DNA of 64,000 nucleotides, from contig NC_088201.1 in NCBI RefSeq assembly GCF_037126465.1, forward strand, positions 26,024,550 through 26,088,549. Reading direction: 5' to 3'. Source of the stretch: Ornithodoros turicata. Taxonomy: Eukaryota > Arthropoda > Arachnida > Ixodida > Argasidae. Made by a program: the position numbers and the translations under genes. Positions 39,701 through 51,797 of this stretch are shown piece by piece (within the stretch, counting starts at the first letter, position 1; every line of letters begins with the position of its first letter). The notes under the pieces are model-generated. The model did no database searches. It had not been told where the DNA came from and saw nothing but the letters and a program-made list of their open reading frames with translations.

Positions 39701-42443
39701 AATATTTTATTCGCCTCCTGTACAATCCTCATCTCCAGCTTTGCACGTTACATCTCGACGACTGAAGTCTAAAAAAAAAAAAAAAAAAAATCCGTGGGAA
39801 TTCCTTACGAAAAACCGCGAGATTTTAATCGGAATAGTGGCCACATGCTTTCGAATTCATGAAGAAAAATGCTACCTCTGCTTGGCAAATTTTCAAGTTC
39901 AGTTAATAAACTTAGCTAAACTAATGCGTGGCACGAATGCAAAGTACCATAGCGTGCGGTAAAAGCTGAATGTCATGCTGAATGCTCAAGATGTTGCGAA
40001 TGGTTATGTCATGTAGCTTATTTTTAACAATTAAATAAGAGCTTCCTCGCCGGCCACACTGCGTATAAAGTATTCCTCCTGTACTGACATTGCACACCTC
40101 ATTCTTTTAACCTCGTTCTATGCACTACCACACGGTTTCAGTAAATAAATTGCTCTTTTGTTAACTTGTAGCTGACCTCAAAATAGCGTCAGAACAGTAC
40201 TCAAGATGTACGCAAATCGAGATCTGTCTGTTACTTTACTTCTACATATATGTCTTCGTTGTCGTTTTGGGCTCGATACTTGCGTAGACGGCCTCCAGTC
40301 GTAGCCCATCCACTGCAGCAAACCAAGTGGCTGGCAAACTACATATACATAGTGTTTTATTTTTATGCGACACAGATTTTTCAGAAATAATGACTGGCTT
40401 CAATTCTCTTATCTCACATTCCCCGAAAACCTCCAATTAAAAAGTTAGTTATGAATGTTAAGTAATTATCTAGTAGCTACATACTCTCTTCGAAGGAATT
40501 GTCGCGCTTGCCGTATAACTCACCCGCAAAAACGGCATGTATTCTATTCCCATACTTTTTATTTTTTTAAAAATCTTTATCTAATAAAAGAAAAAAAAAA
40601 CACACGTACATAGGCTCACTTCAATTTGAAGATACTAAACGGCACTCGTACATGGAAGTCAACCCCCCCGATTCCAAAAAAGAAAACTTTCCCACAAAGA
40701 CGACGGAGCAACAAGTGTCCCGTGTGCCTCGTCGCCTGCTTCGCATCTGTGGCAGCACTGTTCCCAACCTTTCCCAGCCGCGCCCTTGCCTTTAGTTTGG
40801 CCCACTGACCTCTCTTGCGTTCATGTGTTTTTTACTTGTCGCCGAGGGAAGATTATGCTTGAGAACAGAGTCGCCTGGTACTAAAAGTGAAACTCGACAC
40901 CGGACCACTGCGGTGTGCGGAGAAGGATGGTTGTGGTCGGGAAACCCTAAAAAATACGAAGGCTGTTGTGCGTCAGCAGGTCTCTCTCGCCCTCTTAGTG
41001 CAGGCGGGGAGGAAGATTCGGTTGTAAAGCGGAAATTTTATACCGTTATACTGTGTGCGAGGAAAGTGTGTTTGTTTCATGGTGGAGTCTTCTGGTCCTG
41101 GGCCACGCAGTCCGGTACTGGACGACGGATTTATGATGCGTAAGAAGTGGGTCACGGCAGTGAGATGCTTTAACACAGAAATTCGAAGGATGAGCGTTAA
41201 AGCCGAAAAAAGTCATATACGGTTGCCACACACACACACACAAACAAAAATCTAATGTAAATCTAACGTGGGAAATTCCGCAAAAAGGCTACTGAGGAGC
41301 CATAAACAGTTTACGGAAACTATACCCTTGCAGAGGCCCACCGTCGCCAGCTTTGTACATAAAACGAGTCATTTTGTTGCTTGCTCTAGCCTCAACTTTT
41401 GGTTGATCCAATCGAGTACACCAGAGGAGTCTAGACACAGAGTGTCCCAGCTAATGTGCACAAAGATTGTAAAAAAGACGGAGCGCCCTATACACGACTG
41501 AAATTAACAGTGTGTTTAGCAGACGTGTATCGAAGTCCCCAGTTATTTTTCATTGCGCTTAACTAATTAATGAAATAAGACTAATTAGCTAACTTTTACA
41601 ATATTGGTTTAAGGGCCGAGATGCGCATGTCGACTAGAAATTCGTAGAGCGCCCCGACCGAAACACCTCCTTTCCCTTCTTTCCCCCTTTCTGTTCTAGT
41701 AAATATATCCCTCTCCCTCACACCGAGGTGTTTCAGTACAATTATCCTGCACCCCGCATTAATTGCTCCGCACCCCGTGTAATTATTTCTTGGCGTCGCA
41801 TGCAATACACCAAAACAACTAGGAACCTCTTCCCGTATAACACATGACAGTTACCGCAAGCGTACGCCATGGTGGCAGCAGAAGACATACTGACAGCTGC
41901 CCATAACTGTTCTTGTACATTTCTGAAGCCATATAGTAAGGTATACTGTGCCGTGGTCTGGCGTAGATTTTCACAATAGGTTCAAAGAAGCACGTACATG
42001 CATACAGATACACAAGAGCACGTGTACACACTGTACCAGAACGCATCAACCAATAGATTGTATTGGTTCAAGCGTGTCGATACCCACAGACGTTCATGCA
42101 CATTCCAGTCAGATAAAAAAAACTAGCGAGTTCACTTTACTGCGATTGAGGGATGCCCACATGGAAATCTGGTGGCATCCATCAACCGTTTCGTAAGAAA
42201 CACATGGTCGCAAAAATACAAACGTGCCAAAGCGTTATACGCCTGCGGCGCGTCTATAGGTGGCCGTCCTTTAATGCCGTACATGCAATCTCAAACAGAC
42301 GCAGGTCCCCGTGGAGCCGTCCACGACGCACAAATCTCCCTCAGCAACATGCCACCATAGATAGACATTCAACGATCACCTCTCGAAATGCTGGAGAACG
42401 GCAACACGCGTGTTGATTGGATAACGTTTGCGAGCACTTCAAC
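39701..42443. other. Unassigned DNA with simple repeats
   Basis: An A-run lies at 39772-39790 and (CA)n near 41229-41242. The block starting GAGTGTCCCAGCTAATGTGC at 41451 looks like a dispersed-repeat terminus, but its other end is not seen. No gene is recognised. Confidence 0.35.
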
Positions 42444-42445
42444 TA

Positions 42446-42681
42446 CACTCTGAAAACAGGACTTCGTCGAATAACACGCTCAAGGTGCACCAGCATTTAG
42501 AATGAAACCGATCTGTCTTCTGATTTGTTGAGGACGAGGGACGTACGCCATTTTTGTATCACTTTACGCGTGTGTAAAGTGTTACAGAAAAGGCGCATAC
42601 GCCTCGGAAGACAGAACGACGTCCCTCTGAATACTCATTAGCCATGAGCGTGTTATGTGGCCAAGTTCTGTTTTTAGAGTG
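42446..42681. mobile_element. Foldback MITE, diverged CACTCT family copy
   Basis: The ends CACTCTGAAAACAGGACTTC and TTCTGTTTTTAGAGTG are flanked by TA on both sides (42444-42445, 42682-42683). The core pair GTACGCCATTTTTG / AGAAAAGGCGCATACGCC is decayed. It is the only copy of this family right of the Polinton. Confidence 0.75.
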
Positions 42682-42683
42682 TA

Positions 42684-43889
42684 GAAGACAACCGTTGGAA
42701 GGAGATTAAAAACTCTCCACAACGGATGCCAAGGCCATCTACGGATGATAAACTAGAATGCTCAGTGTAATTGATACGTGGTCGCTCTGAAAGATGAGTA
42801 GACACGTAACCATGTAATCGATGAACGAACATGCCCTTTCGACCTCACATCTGTAAGCGACTTACCAGAAATCTACCAAGGTAAATATCCGACAGAAGTT
42901 GCACTCCGCTGCAAGCCTAACTCGACGATGACATCTAGCTCCCAGCCCCGGTTTCGTCATCAACCTGCGCGCTTAACTGCGCATCTCCGCTCACCATCAT
43001 CCGTAAAATTTCCAGTTTGTACACAGAAACATGATAAGTACACTGAAGACCACTAGCAGCGTGTGTAACGTCTCCACAAGTCCTCCACAGCTGCCGAAGC
43101 AGAACCTTCATCCACGATGCATAACTCTCGTTCGCTTCGATGGGTTCGACTTCTTATTGTCGTCTGCGTAAAACAATTTCAACTGTCGCACTGTGTTTCC
43201 CGTCGTTCGTTGATATCCAATCGTACTTGATCGTTCAGGTTCGTGATTCCACGTGCGTGTATTCCCACTGTCTTGGTCCTAACCCACGCACTAACAGGTG
43301 GAGGCCCCAGCACTTGTTGGAGCCTCTTGTCTCGATGTCTGCACGCATGCGCTGTTGCTTTTGCTCTTGCTTTACTCGTGCAAATTGTTGGTCCGCTGCC
43401 CATCATCTGGTTCCGAAATATCTTGGGGCCGCCGGTGGTTCAAAATAACCTGCTCCCACCTTATGCTCTGCGAAGCTTCGAGGAGCTACGATAGCAGTGA
43501 GCAAGCGTAAAAAGAGGCGGAAAGACAAAACACAAATTTGCGAGTGGTGCAAGTGTGCTGAAACCTGGATAGGATTCAAGCAATGACATCATTTGCTTCC
43601 CGAAAATGCATGGTCCGTCTAAGCATTCGGCAACAGACGACGTGCTCGCGGTTGGCGCCGTCTGGTTTCGGCTTCGAGAGTAGCTCAGCTGCAGTCATTG
43701 CCTCGTAGCAGGTAACCACGTGTAATCCAAAGGCATCAGTTACTTGAACTAGCCGGGCAACAAAAGCGTCCGACATTTTTTGTATGTCACCGAGTCGTCC
43801 GATTTTCTCAAATAGAGCTCGTGCTGAAACCGTAACGGAGTTGCGACACTTCGTTCCAAATTTGTCATTTGCATATACGCGCAACATGA
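42684..43889. other. Unassigned DNA
   Basis: Several overlapping open frames of 70-107 codons occur around 43140-43899 on both strands. None has a recognisable domain. Confidence 0.35.
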
Positions 43890-44775
43890 TTCGTCCCAAA
43901 TCATGTTGGACAAATGTAAAAGACTACATCGATGTGAACCTGCATTCCGTATTTCACACATGAAAAAGATGCGTAAAAAGCTGGCACCGCGAATAACGAA
44001 TCTCATCCGACTCTGATATAATGCCAGGCATCTTCGCCATCAGTGAGGCCGCCGCGGAAGAAGTCACGTGCTTTCAAAATCAAATAGAAATGGCATTATA
44101 TCTCAATACGTACGACACGTATACAAGAAATTCTTATTTCCTGAATACTCTGGCGTGTAGTACAATGCCTATGCTATGATGCAACAAACGGACCTTTATC
44201 CAATCGATGGATCTTCCACTGTTCGACATCTATCAAACTCTCACAACCTCTTTAGCACAGAAAAGCCTTCAGTGCATTTATTTATTTATTTTTTTTGGGG
44301 GGGCCGGTGACGTAACCCAGAGCGGAAGGACCCCGGGAGAGTCGGACGGAATATGATACAGGGCGAAATCTGCGTAAATTTCGTATGTATTACGAAAAAA
44401 GGTAGAAATCAATATCGCGGTCAATAGTCACTTTGCGGGGGTGTCCGTGCTCGCACACGCCAAATACAGGTGACACGGTCCACATATGTGGTGCTTCTGA
44501 TTCGTTTATCCCATTGCTTTAACTGTAACGCCGAAGGTTGTCATAAAGTGCGGTTTGGCGCCGCGATGACGTGTGACACTTCGCCCCGCATGTAAGTTAT
44601 GCCGGATAAATGTAAAAGACGTTTATATGCACCGATGTAGATCTGCATTCCAAGTTTTACAACTAACGGGGTAATGGACACTCATCCGGTTCTGACATCA
44701 CGGCTGGCATTTTCGCCGGCCGAACGAGAGGTCACGTGCTTACGAGTACCCATTGGAAATGGCTGAGGGTCTCGC
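43890..44775. repeat. Diverged direct duplication
   Basis: Segment 43890-44085 and segment 44590-44745 share, in the same order, AAATGTAAAAGAC, GATGTRRAYCTGCATTCC, CATCCG-CT-TGA, GGC-TTTCGCC and GTCACGTGCTT. The copies are about 700 bp apart and strongly diverged. Family unknown. Confidence 0.5.
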
Positions 44776-45245
44776 CGTACTCTCGCTCCTCTGACGTTCA
44801 GAGCTCGAAGAGTGTTCGTGGGCTTGCATCTCGCCATCTACGCTACGTAGAATTCTTCTTCTTTTTTTTCACCGCTCCGGCGTACAACATAATGCATGCG
44901 TGATGCAATCAACGACATATATCAAAGTGTAACAACTCACAACCCGTTTAAGTTTCGTGATCTCCGAACTGAAATGCATTGACGACATGGGACTTGTAAT
45001 GCAACGACCTAAAATGGGTGTAACGAAATCGTAGTGCGCCAAGAGTACCTCGTGGCTATATATCACACATCACATCAATTGAATCAAATCAATCCCACAG
45101 TGGATTATGTTTAATGAAACCATGCCTAGTACAAGATGGCAATACTGTGATTTACCATACGTGTTATTTCGAAAGAAAAACTGAATGCAGTTTTTGAATG
45201 GAGAATAAATTAAGAATGGGTGATGGTGCGATGGTAATCTGACAA
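44776..45245. other. Unassigned DNA
   Basis: No gene or clear repeat is seen. Confidence 0.4.
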
Positions 45246-45372
45246 ATAAATAAAAAATTGGGATGTGAGTCACGACGAAGTCGAACTGGCTACCCCGGGA
45301 CGGTTACACACAGAAAATACAAACAGATGAACGAGTTAAAGTGGTGGAGTCCAACATGTTAAGAATGTGATT
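45246..45372 (-). repeat. Retroelement 3'-end fragment, minus strand
   Basis: It is the reverse complement of the 19078-19180 family: ACGAAGTCGAACTGGCTACC, ACAGATGAACGAGTT and GGAGTCCAACATG. Confidence 0.55.
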
Positions 45373-47540
45373 TTTAGGGTTAGCCCCGGGAGGCAGTGAA
45401 GTCGCTGGAAATCATCGGTTCATTCCCACCACCAACAGAAGGCTCGAGAAGTGTAATGCTTCATATTTCAAATTGATTTCAGCTCTTATAATTTGTATTT
45501 AAATACAGATTCTCAAGATGTCCATACCACGAGAAGGGAAGCTAGTTGGTTAGAAGGCAAACAGCAGACAGAACTAAGTGGACATTACGGACTGTGCATT
45601 AAAGCCCGCTCATCTCCCGTTAGGGCCTCGTCTTTCCCATCTTACCCCAAATTCGAGGAAATATTACTTTCTTCGTGACAACGACAACAGCTACATGCAT
45701 GACACAAGCCAACAACCAACGGCCACCTAACAGCCCCTAAAGGCTCCAACAACCTTCCCCAGTGGTGCAACAACGAGCAGCAGCAGCGCAGAGCATATTG
45801 GCACACTTTTACACCAGGGAAAGGTAACAGAAACGGAAACAGTATATATCGGTAATATTGCAGGTAACAGAAACAGAAACGGGTATTGCACACTCAGAAT
45901 ACCTGAAACTGAAACGAAGACGAAAATAATTCAGGCTAATAATTCGGGTACTGGAGGACCCGAATTATTACAATCCTTTACCGTCTCATTTAGATAAATT
46001 TATGAAATAAAGCCGAGTGAAACGAACTAAAATTAATTGAGGAAGTAAAACTACAATGAACAGTCAAACTGGAGTACATAAGTAAATAGTGTATAATAAA
46101 CAGAAGAAGCATAATTCTTATACGCGTATCATGACTCACAAGTTGCAAGCGTGAGTAACATTCGTGAAAACCATGTTTGTATTACCTCATATTAGTACGA
46201 AGAAGTCACGTATATATTTTCGCATAAATGTTTCTTGCGAGGACGTATCCCTAAAGTCCTCAAAATATATTTCAGAATATATACGTGGAGGTCACGGTTG
46301 TCAGTTTTGTATATCAGGTTTTGTCACGGTTTCAAAACGTAAAAAAAAAGAAGAAGAAGGAAAACAACTAACGGAAACGAGAACAACAACAACAACAACA
46401 ATCCCTATGATGAAGAAGAAGAAGAAGAAGGAGAACAACAATGGTGGTAACGGAAACAGAAACAAATATGTGCCAGTAACGGAGGCGGTAAAGGAAACGA
46501 AAAAGATTCCGTTACCTCTCCCGGCTTTTATGTGACGCCAAGCACACACGAAGCTGCAGCGTCATTTATAAGCCTTGCTGTGAGGTTCGGCATAAAGAGG
46601 CCCGTGCATGGAGCGCAACGTGAATGTAACATAAAAATACCATTAATACCTTCCGATACCTATCTTGTAAGCCTGAATTAACAGAAACAAAACAACAGGA
46701 TTATTGCATGAGGATGCTAGGATAACAAGACAGTTTTGTCGAAAAAGTCAAGTTCAAGACTAGCAGTATCGCTGGAGGCATCAACGTTTTCGTATTCGCT
46801 ATAGGAACCCGCAGGTTTCAACGCTGCGTTCATCATCTGCTTATTGCGCTTTCCACTGCGCAATTCGCAACATTTGGTCAAAGTCGAAAAGGGCAACTTG
46901 AGACTTCATCTCAATCAAAATCTCGTGCGTTTTCGACAGCAAAAGGAAAGTCGAAATGCGGGAAGTAACCGCACTGAGTCTGAGTTCATCGTGAATATTT
47001 CGAAGTCTACTGCGCAGCACTTCCCGACGTGGGTCAGTAATGGCGAAAGTAAGATGCTACTTTCCATCACGGCGTCGAACACGGTAGGTAGATTGTGCTG
47101 CTTTGTGCCCTTCCCGTTCGCCCCAGAAATGATTCACTAAGTACAATACTGTCCGTATGCTTTCCGCCGAAATTAATAGGTTACTGTAAGCTACGGGAAC
47201 TGCGTCCATACGTGACCGTCATGAGCCAATGTGACATGACGAACACTGTCGTTCAACTAAAGATAGTCACGAGTATTAAGAAAGAAGGAAAGAAAAGCAA
47301 CGGCGAACTCTCTCAAAGGGGCTCAGTGGTTACTGCTGTCGAATGCAAAAGACAAAAGTACGACAGCTTTACGCAGGCACCGCTGCGAAGCTGCGTCGAC
47401 AGCTTTTTCAATGGGCGACGAAATTCCTTCCGTCAAAAAGGTGCAAGACACTTTCAACTAAGATGCGATACCACCCGGCCTTTGGCTTCTGGACAGTCTA
47501 CGGACTTCTCCAGGAAATCAGAGTTGAGAAAGGGAAGAAG
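45373..47540. other. Unassigned DNA with simple repeats
   Basis: AAG/AAC-rich low-complexity DNA lies at about 46340-46440 and accounts for the 123-codon Lys/Thr-rich frame at 46164-46535. No gene is recognised. Confidence 0.35.
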
Positions 47541-48065
47541 GGGGAACGCGAGTCTTTGGCCATTGAGAGCGATGATACCGCGCCGTGACGGTAGCTTCGT
47601 CCCAATGCAGAAGTGTGTGTGTGTTTTTTTAATCGTTGCTGACATAATCAGCACAATTCCGACAGTTGAAGATCCAGGAACCGAAGATATCCAGACGCCA
47701 GGTTCCTCTTCAGCAAAATGTAGTCCGAGCTTACGATTTTTTTACTTCTTCACAGACCGGCCATGGCAGATTAAATAATCATCTACGTATCTCAAAATGG
47801 TGGCCAGTTCCTCTCATGAAGTTGTTTCAGATTGTCCCTGATGGCCCTGTCAAACGCGAGTAGATAAATTTCACTCAAAACAGGGACTGCACATGAGCTC
47901 ATGCAAACACCTGCCTTTTGGGGTGAACACTATACCATCAAAGTGGATCAGCAGAGAGTCGAGACAGCGGCGCAAAAGGCTCACAAATTTCGACACTGAC
48001 AACGCTGGTTTTGAAACCTGAGAGCCCCACTTTTTCGCTGTAAAAAAATTCGCAATTTTCCTCAC
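47541..48065 (-). pseudogene. Penelope-like retroelement RT fragment, decayed
   Basis: Read on the minus strand from 48065, the peptide FVSLLRRCLDSLLIHFDGIV leads to KAGVCMSS and VLSEIYLLAFDRAIRDN in a second frame, then RYVDDYLIC (about 47793-47767) in a third frame. This order (C-terminal-palm GVCMGS-like box followed by a YVDD catalytic box) is typical of Penelope-like reverse transcriptases. At least two frameshifts and several stops make it non-functional. The family call is from pattern memory. Confidence 0.6.
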
Positions 48066-48345
48066 AACTGACTGCTAACTCTGTTGCCGGCATATGCGCC
48101 GTAACCTATAGTTATTGAAAAAAAAAAAAAAAAAAGAATGTTTGGAGTGCGCACTGTACAGCTCCCATAAGCGAAAAAAAAAAAGACGCTTAGATTAAAG
48201 GGATATTAAACTGCGAAAGCTCAGTCCGGAACTGTTCAGTGTGCACTCAAAACGGATTTTGTGCAGCATATAGGTTACGGCACACATACCGGCAACAAAG
48301 TTAGCAGTCACTTGTGCAGTTAAATTACCGAATTTTTTCTTACAG
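48039..48345. repeat. Inverted repeat with about 75-bp arms
   Basis: The left arm 48039-48112 (TGACTGCTAACTCTGTTGCC, GCCGTAACCTATA) pairs imperfectly with the right arm 48268-48345 (TATAGGTTACGGC, GGCAACAAAGTTAGCAGTCA). The spacer of about 155 bp has two poly-A runs. It joins the 5' side of the Penelope-like fragment on the minus strand, so it could be part of that element or a separate foldback. Confidence 0.7.
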
Positions 48346-50433
48346 TGTTCCAGGTTGAATGTTGGTCACACTTATTCCCTCCCCTCCCCCTGACCCAGGC
48401 GGAAATTTACCTCAGGACGGCTCTGCCTTCAACCACAAATATTTATCGTCTTTAACCCTTACCTCGTCTTATCCCAGTTATGGCCGTAAGGCACTTCCTT
48501 CAATAAATGTTTGGTGCTACAACCACTACGCACCATTTTTATCCACGTGCGAGGAGAGTATCAAACCCATTATCTACACGTACAAATCAAGCTATGGTGC
48601 TCTTCTAGTGTTACGCTTCCACAGCGCTTGTTGCACGGGCTCGTTCCTCTTGGCGTCCAGGCTCTCGGCTCCGAAACTGAATCTTCTCATTAAACTTTCA
48701 GTTCAGTTCGTGCTTCTGCAAGCAAACAAACAAACTCGAGCGCGTCTCATGAACCTCCCAGTCATTTGGAACTCGAAGCTAACACTCTAACACTCTCTCG
48801 TGCGGTGCCAGACGACAAGGTAATCCATCTCGCGGAGAAGTTTGGCACATCATCTGCTTTGTTTCCACCAGCCTGCACATAAAACGCAGCCAGGATGAAC
48901 TGCCAACACTTCCTCCGTTCTTCAATCCTCCCTGCTTTAAGGCTTGATCCTCGCGGTTTTTGTCCATATAAGCATCGTGTGCATTGTTAGCCACTGCCAC
49001 GAGGAAACAACGCAGTCATCGATGATAGGCAGAATGGGTGTCTCTATTGCTTCAGTAACAACAGCGGCGTGTCTGTTCGTTCGCCGGCAGACGGTGCTTG
49101 TTTCTGCTTTGCAGCTAGCTGTGTCTGCTTCCGTAAACGTTGTAGATCCCTAGTGGAATGGGTCGTCTGTCTGTCAGCTGCCTGTCGGCCGACATTCTGC
49201 AGAAGTCGGCACGTTACGACAAGCGTCACTTCCTTGCGACAACAAACTCGGGATTTATTGCCGCAATGAGACACTGATGTTCGTGGTTTCGTAAACAGCT
49301 GTTAGACAATTCGTGCTCAGTGCCATATTCAAGCCAGAAGCACAGCAGTCGGTCCCTCTGTATATAACACTGTGCTGTTCTGTAGTTCAACGGGCGTAAC
49401 TGACTTGTACAAGCTGCCTTGGTGTAATCTAATTTGTTTCTATATCGCCCATGCTCAGGCTTTTCTCGTCGCAACTGGCTTGCTATCGATTATTAGTTTT
49501 CTTGGACATCGGGTATCGACAGTATTACTGCCAGGATACCGCACAAATATGCACTTACTTACTTAGTACTATTGCGTTTGGCATCCACGTGTTTGCATGT
49601 TTCATAAATATATTGTTATAATAAGCGTGATGTGATGCCATAGAGGAAGAAAGAAATGGGGGAGTAAGTATCTCAGTCCTGCGGTACACTTCAGTGAAAA
49701 TAGATCATATGCATATACTTCCTGCTGTGAATGCGTTCACAGAGGCTTGCACGTGTTTTATATGTTAGACCTTCGACCGAAGAGACAGGGTGCAGGCAAG
49801 CGCGGGTACTGAATCATGTTGAAAACCAGAGGCGCGGACACAAAAAACAGACACACACAAAATCTTCAGACACAGCAGGGTTATTTAATCTTGCCTTCAC
49901 GACTCCTCTCCGATGTCAATGTCACTCGCGTTAAATCCTATCGAATACGATGAATAACAGGGCAAGTATTTTTACGAGTATCTCAAACTCTGTTTCCTGA
50001 CGTGCATCAGCGTATTTTTTGTAATAGGGATGTAGCGGCTCTGCCACCAGGGAGTATCGGTAGGTCACATAAGCACTCCACGCAAACGATACGATAGAGG
50101 AAGCTTCTTCTCCAACTCTATTATTTTGTGAAGTATAATACATGTAATTAAAAAATGTAAAAAAATGTCCAATCAAGGATCAGCAACGTGACGTCATCCA
50201 CTTCAAAGGAATAAGGCGATTGGCTTATGCTATCGGGTCGTTATTGTGAACACCTGGCCCTGGCGATCTACTAAAACTCGCGAAAGCTATGCCATCCGAT
50301 TTGTCTTACCAGTATTCCTTGCAACGCACTGGATTATGTAACAGTAACACATACCTTGATGTTCTCCCTCAGTGTGAAGTTAGGTGCCAGTGCGAAACCA
50401 CGGAGTGCTATAAGCACCAACCGTCACTGTTGC
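48346..50433. other. Unassigned DNA
   Basis: A 143-codon plus-strand frame (48359-48790) lacks any recognisable domain. No repeats are identified. Confidence 0.35.
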
Positions 50434-51073
50434 CAGTGGTGGGCAAAGTACCTCATAATTGTACTAACTAAGGTAAGTACATGGCGCCAATGGTTAAGTA
50501 GAGTACAAAGTACCACATTGCAAATATACTTAAAGTAAAGTACAAAGTACTAGGCAAAATACTTTAACTATACACTGAAAATTTAGTTTATGTCACTTAC
50601 CGCTTCACCATTTGGTTGCAAAAGTGAGAAAGGTTATTACGCTTTAATGTTTTAACAAAATTTTAGTAAGCATTTCTGGAAACTGCTAGTTACAAAGCCC
50701 TGCTAGTTAACTGCTTATTTGTGAATATGAACTGAACCAAATGTCATAATTTGCATTTACATGCACACAGGTGATCACCTCTGTCGTGTAGTGCAAAGTA
50801 TTATTATTTCCTGACTGATCCATCTGCCCAGTGCGCAGTCTTCTGATGATAGGGGAGAATGCAAACAGACATAATTTCAGGAGAAAAAAAACACGAGTCA
50901 GGAGATAACGCAGTCCCAGTTGGGTACTTAAGTACTTGACGGGAAAGCACTCGAAAAAAGTACTTTAATTATAGTACAAAGGACACAGTTTGAAATGTAC
51001 AGTAAGGTACAAGCACTCAGAAACGTACTTAAAGTAGAACAGTGCTTGTTACATCTAGTACTTCCCGTCACTG
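50434..51073. mobile_element. hAT-like non-autonomous element, AAAGTACTTT type
   Basis: The ends CAGTGGTGGGCAAAGTAC and (complement) CAGTGACGGGAAGTAC are flanked by ACTGTTGC (50426-50433) and ACTATTGC (51074-51081), seven of eight bases matching. The interior repeats AAAGTAC/GTACTT words, the same design as 34728-35289 with a different word. Confidence 0.75.
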
Positions 51074-51470
51074 ACTATTGCGTATAGACGACTCTCTGCA
51101 TACAAACATGTGACGTAACGAGAGGACCGGTTACATTTTGCTGTGGTGGGCAAGAAGCGAGAAAAACGCGTCGGCTGATAAGGCTGATAAGTGCCCACCA
51201 GCATACTTTACGCGGCGGTGAAACGTAGTTGATGACGTGGCGGCGAAGGTCGTCTACTGGTGACAGTCCTTGAAAGAGCTACTGGGAGTTTCCGTCACTC
51301 CTCCAGTCATTTCTTTTATTCTTAGTGACCATGGGACTGCTGCGAATAAAGTGCGTAGGGTGAAGGCAGTCTAATGCCCATAGAGTGCCCTTATCAGAAC
51401 CAGAGGTGCCATAGCGAATGCATTAAAAGACCTCTTGTACCACAGGCGCTGCATAGTGCAAGAAAAATGA
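51074..51470. other. Unassigned DNA
   Basis: No gene or clear repeat is seen. Confidence 0.4.
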
Positions 51471-51797
51471 ATGAATAAGAGGAACCGCTCTCGTGGACGA
51501 CGTGCTGTAGGACCACACTACCAACCTTCCCGAGCCGCACTCTCCGGGTCTCTTAGTCAGCTGGGCTCTCGCCCCTTCTCCCTATCGAAATTGTTTGGTC
51601 CCTGGCCCTATCCAGCCCACCAACGCTCTGCGCTCAAAGTTCTTTTGACCTTTCTGGACACAATCGGACTTCGATCCTTATTGTGAAGGGGCTCATTATT
51701 TCATTCCCCACATCACCACCGGCAATGGGGTAGAGTATCGCCTCTGGCTATGAAACTCCCCATTCATCATCTTAAAATAAAGTTGTTGTTGTTGTGC
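51471..51797 (+). mobile_element. LINE 3' end: ORF2 C-terminus, 3' UTR, (GTT)n tail
   Basis: The frame to 51686 ends GPWPYPAHQRSALKVLLTFL and DTIGLRSLL. This has the look of the C-terminus of arthropod I/R1/Jockey-type LINE ORF2 proteins as I remember them. It is followed by a 3' UTR with CACCACCGGCAATGGGGTAG and an AATAAAG(TTG)n tail at 51777-51796. The 5' part is truncated. Confidence 0.55.

Noticed and set aside
46164..46535. 123-codon Lys/Thr-rich frame
   Set aside because: Its composition comes from AAG/AAC simple repeats.
47095..47778. 227-codon plus-strand frame
   Set aside because: It has no recognisable domain and partly overlaps the Penelope-like remnant on the other strand, which explains the DNA better.
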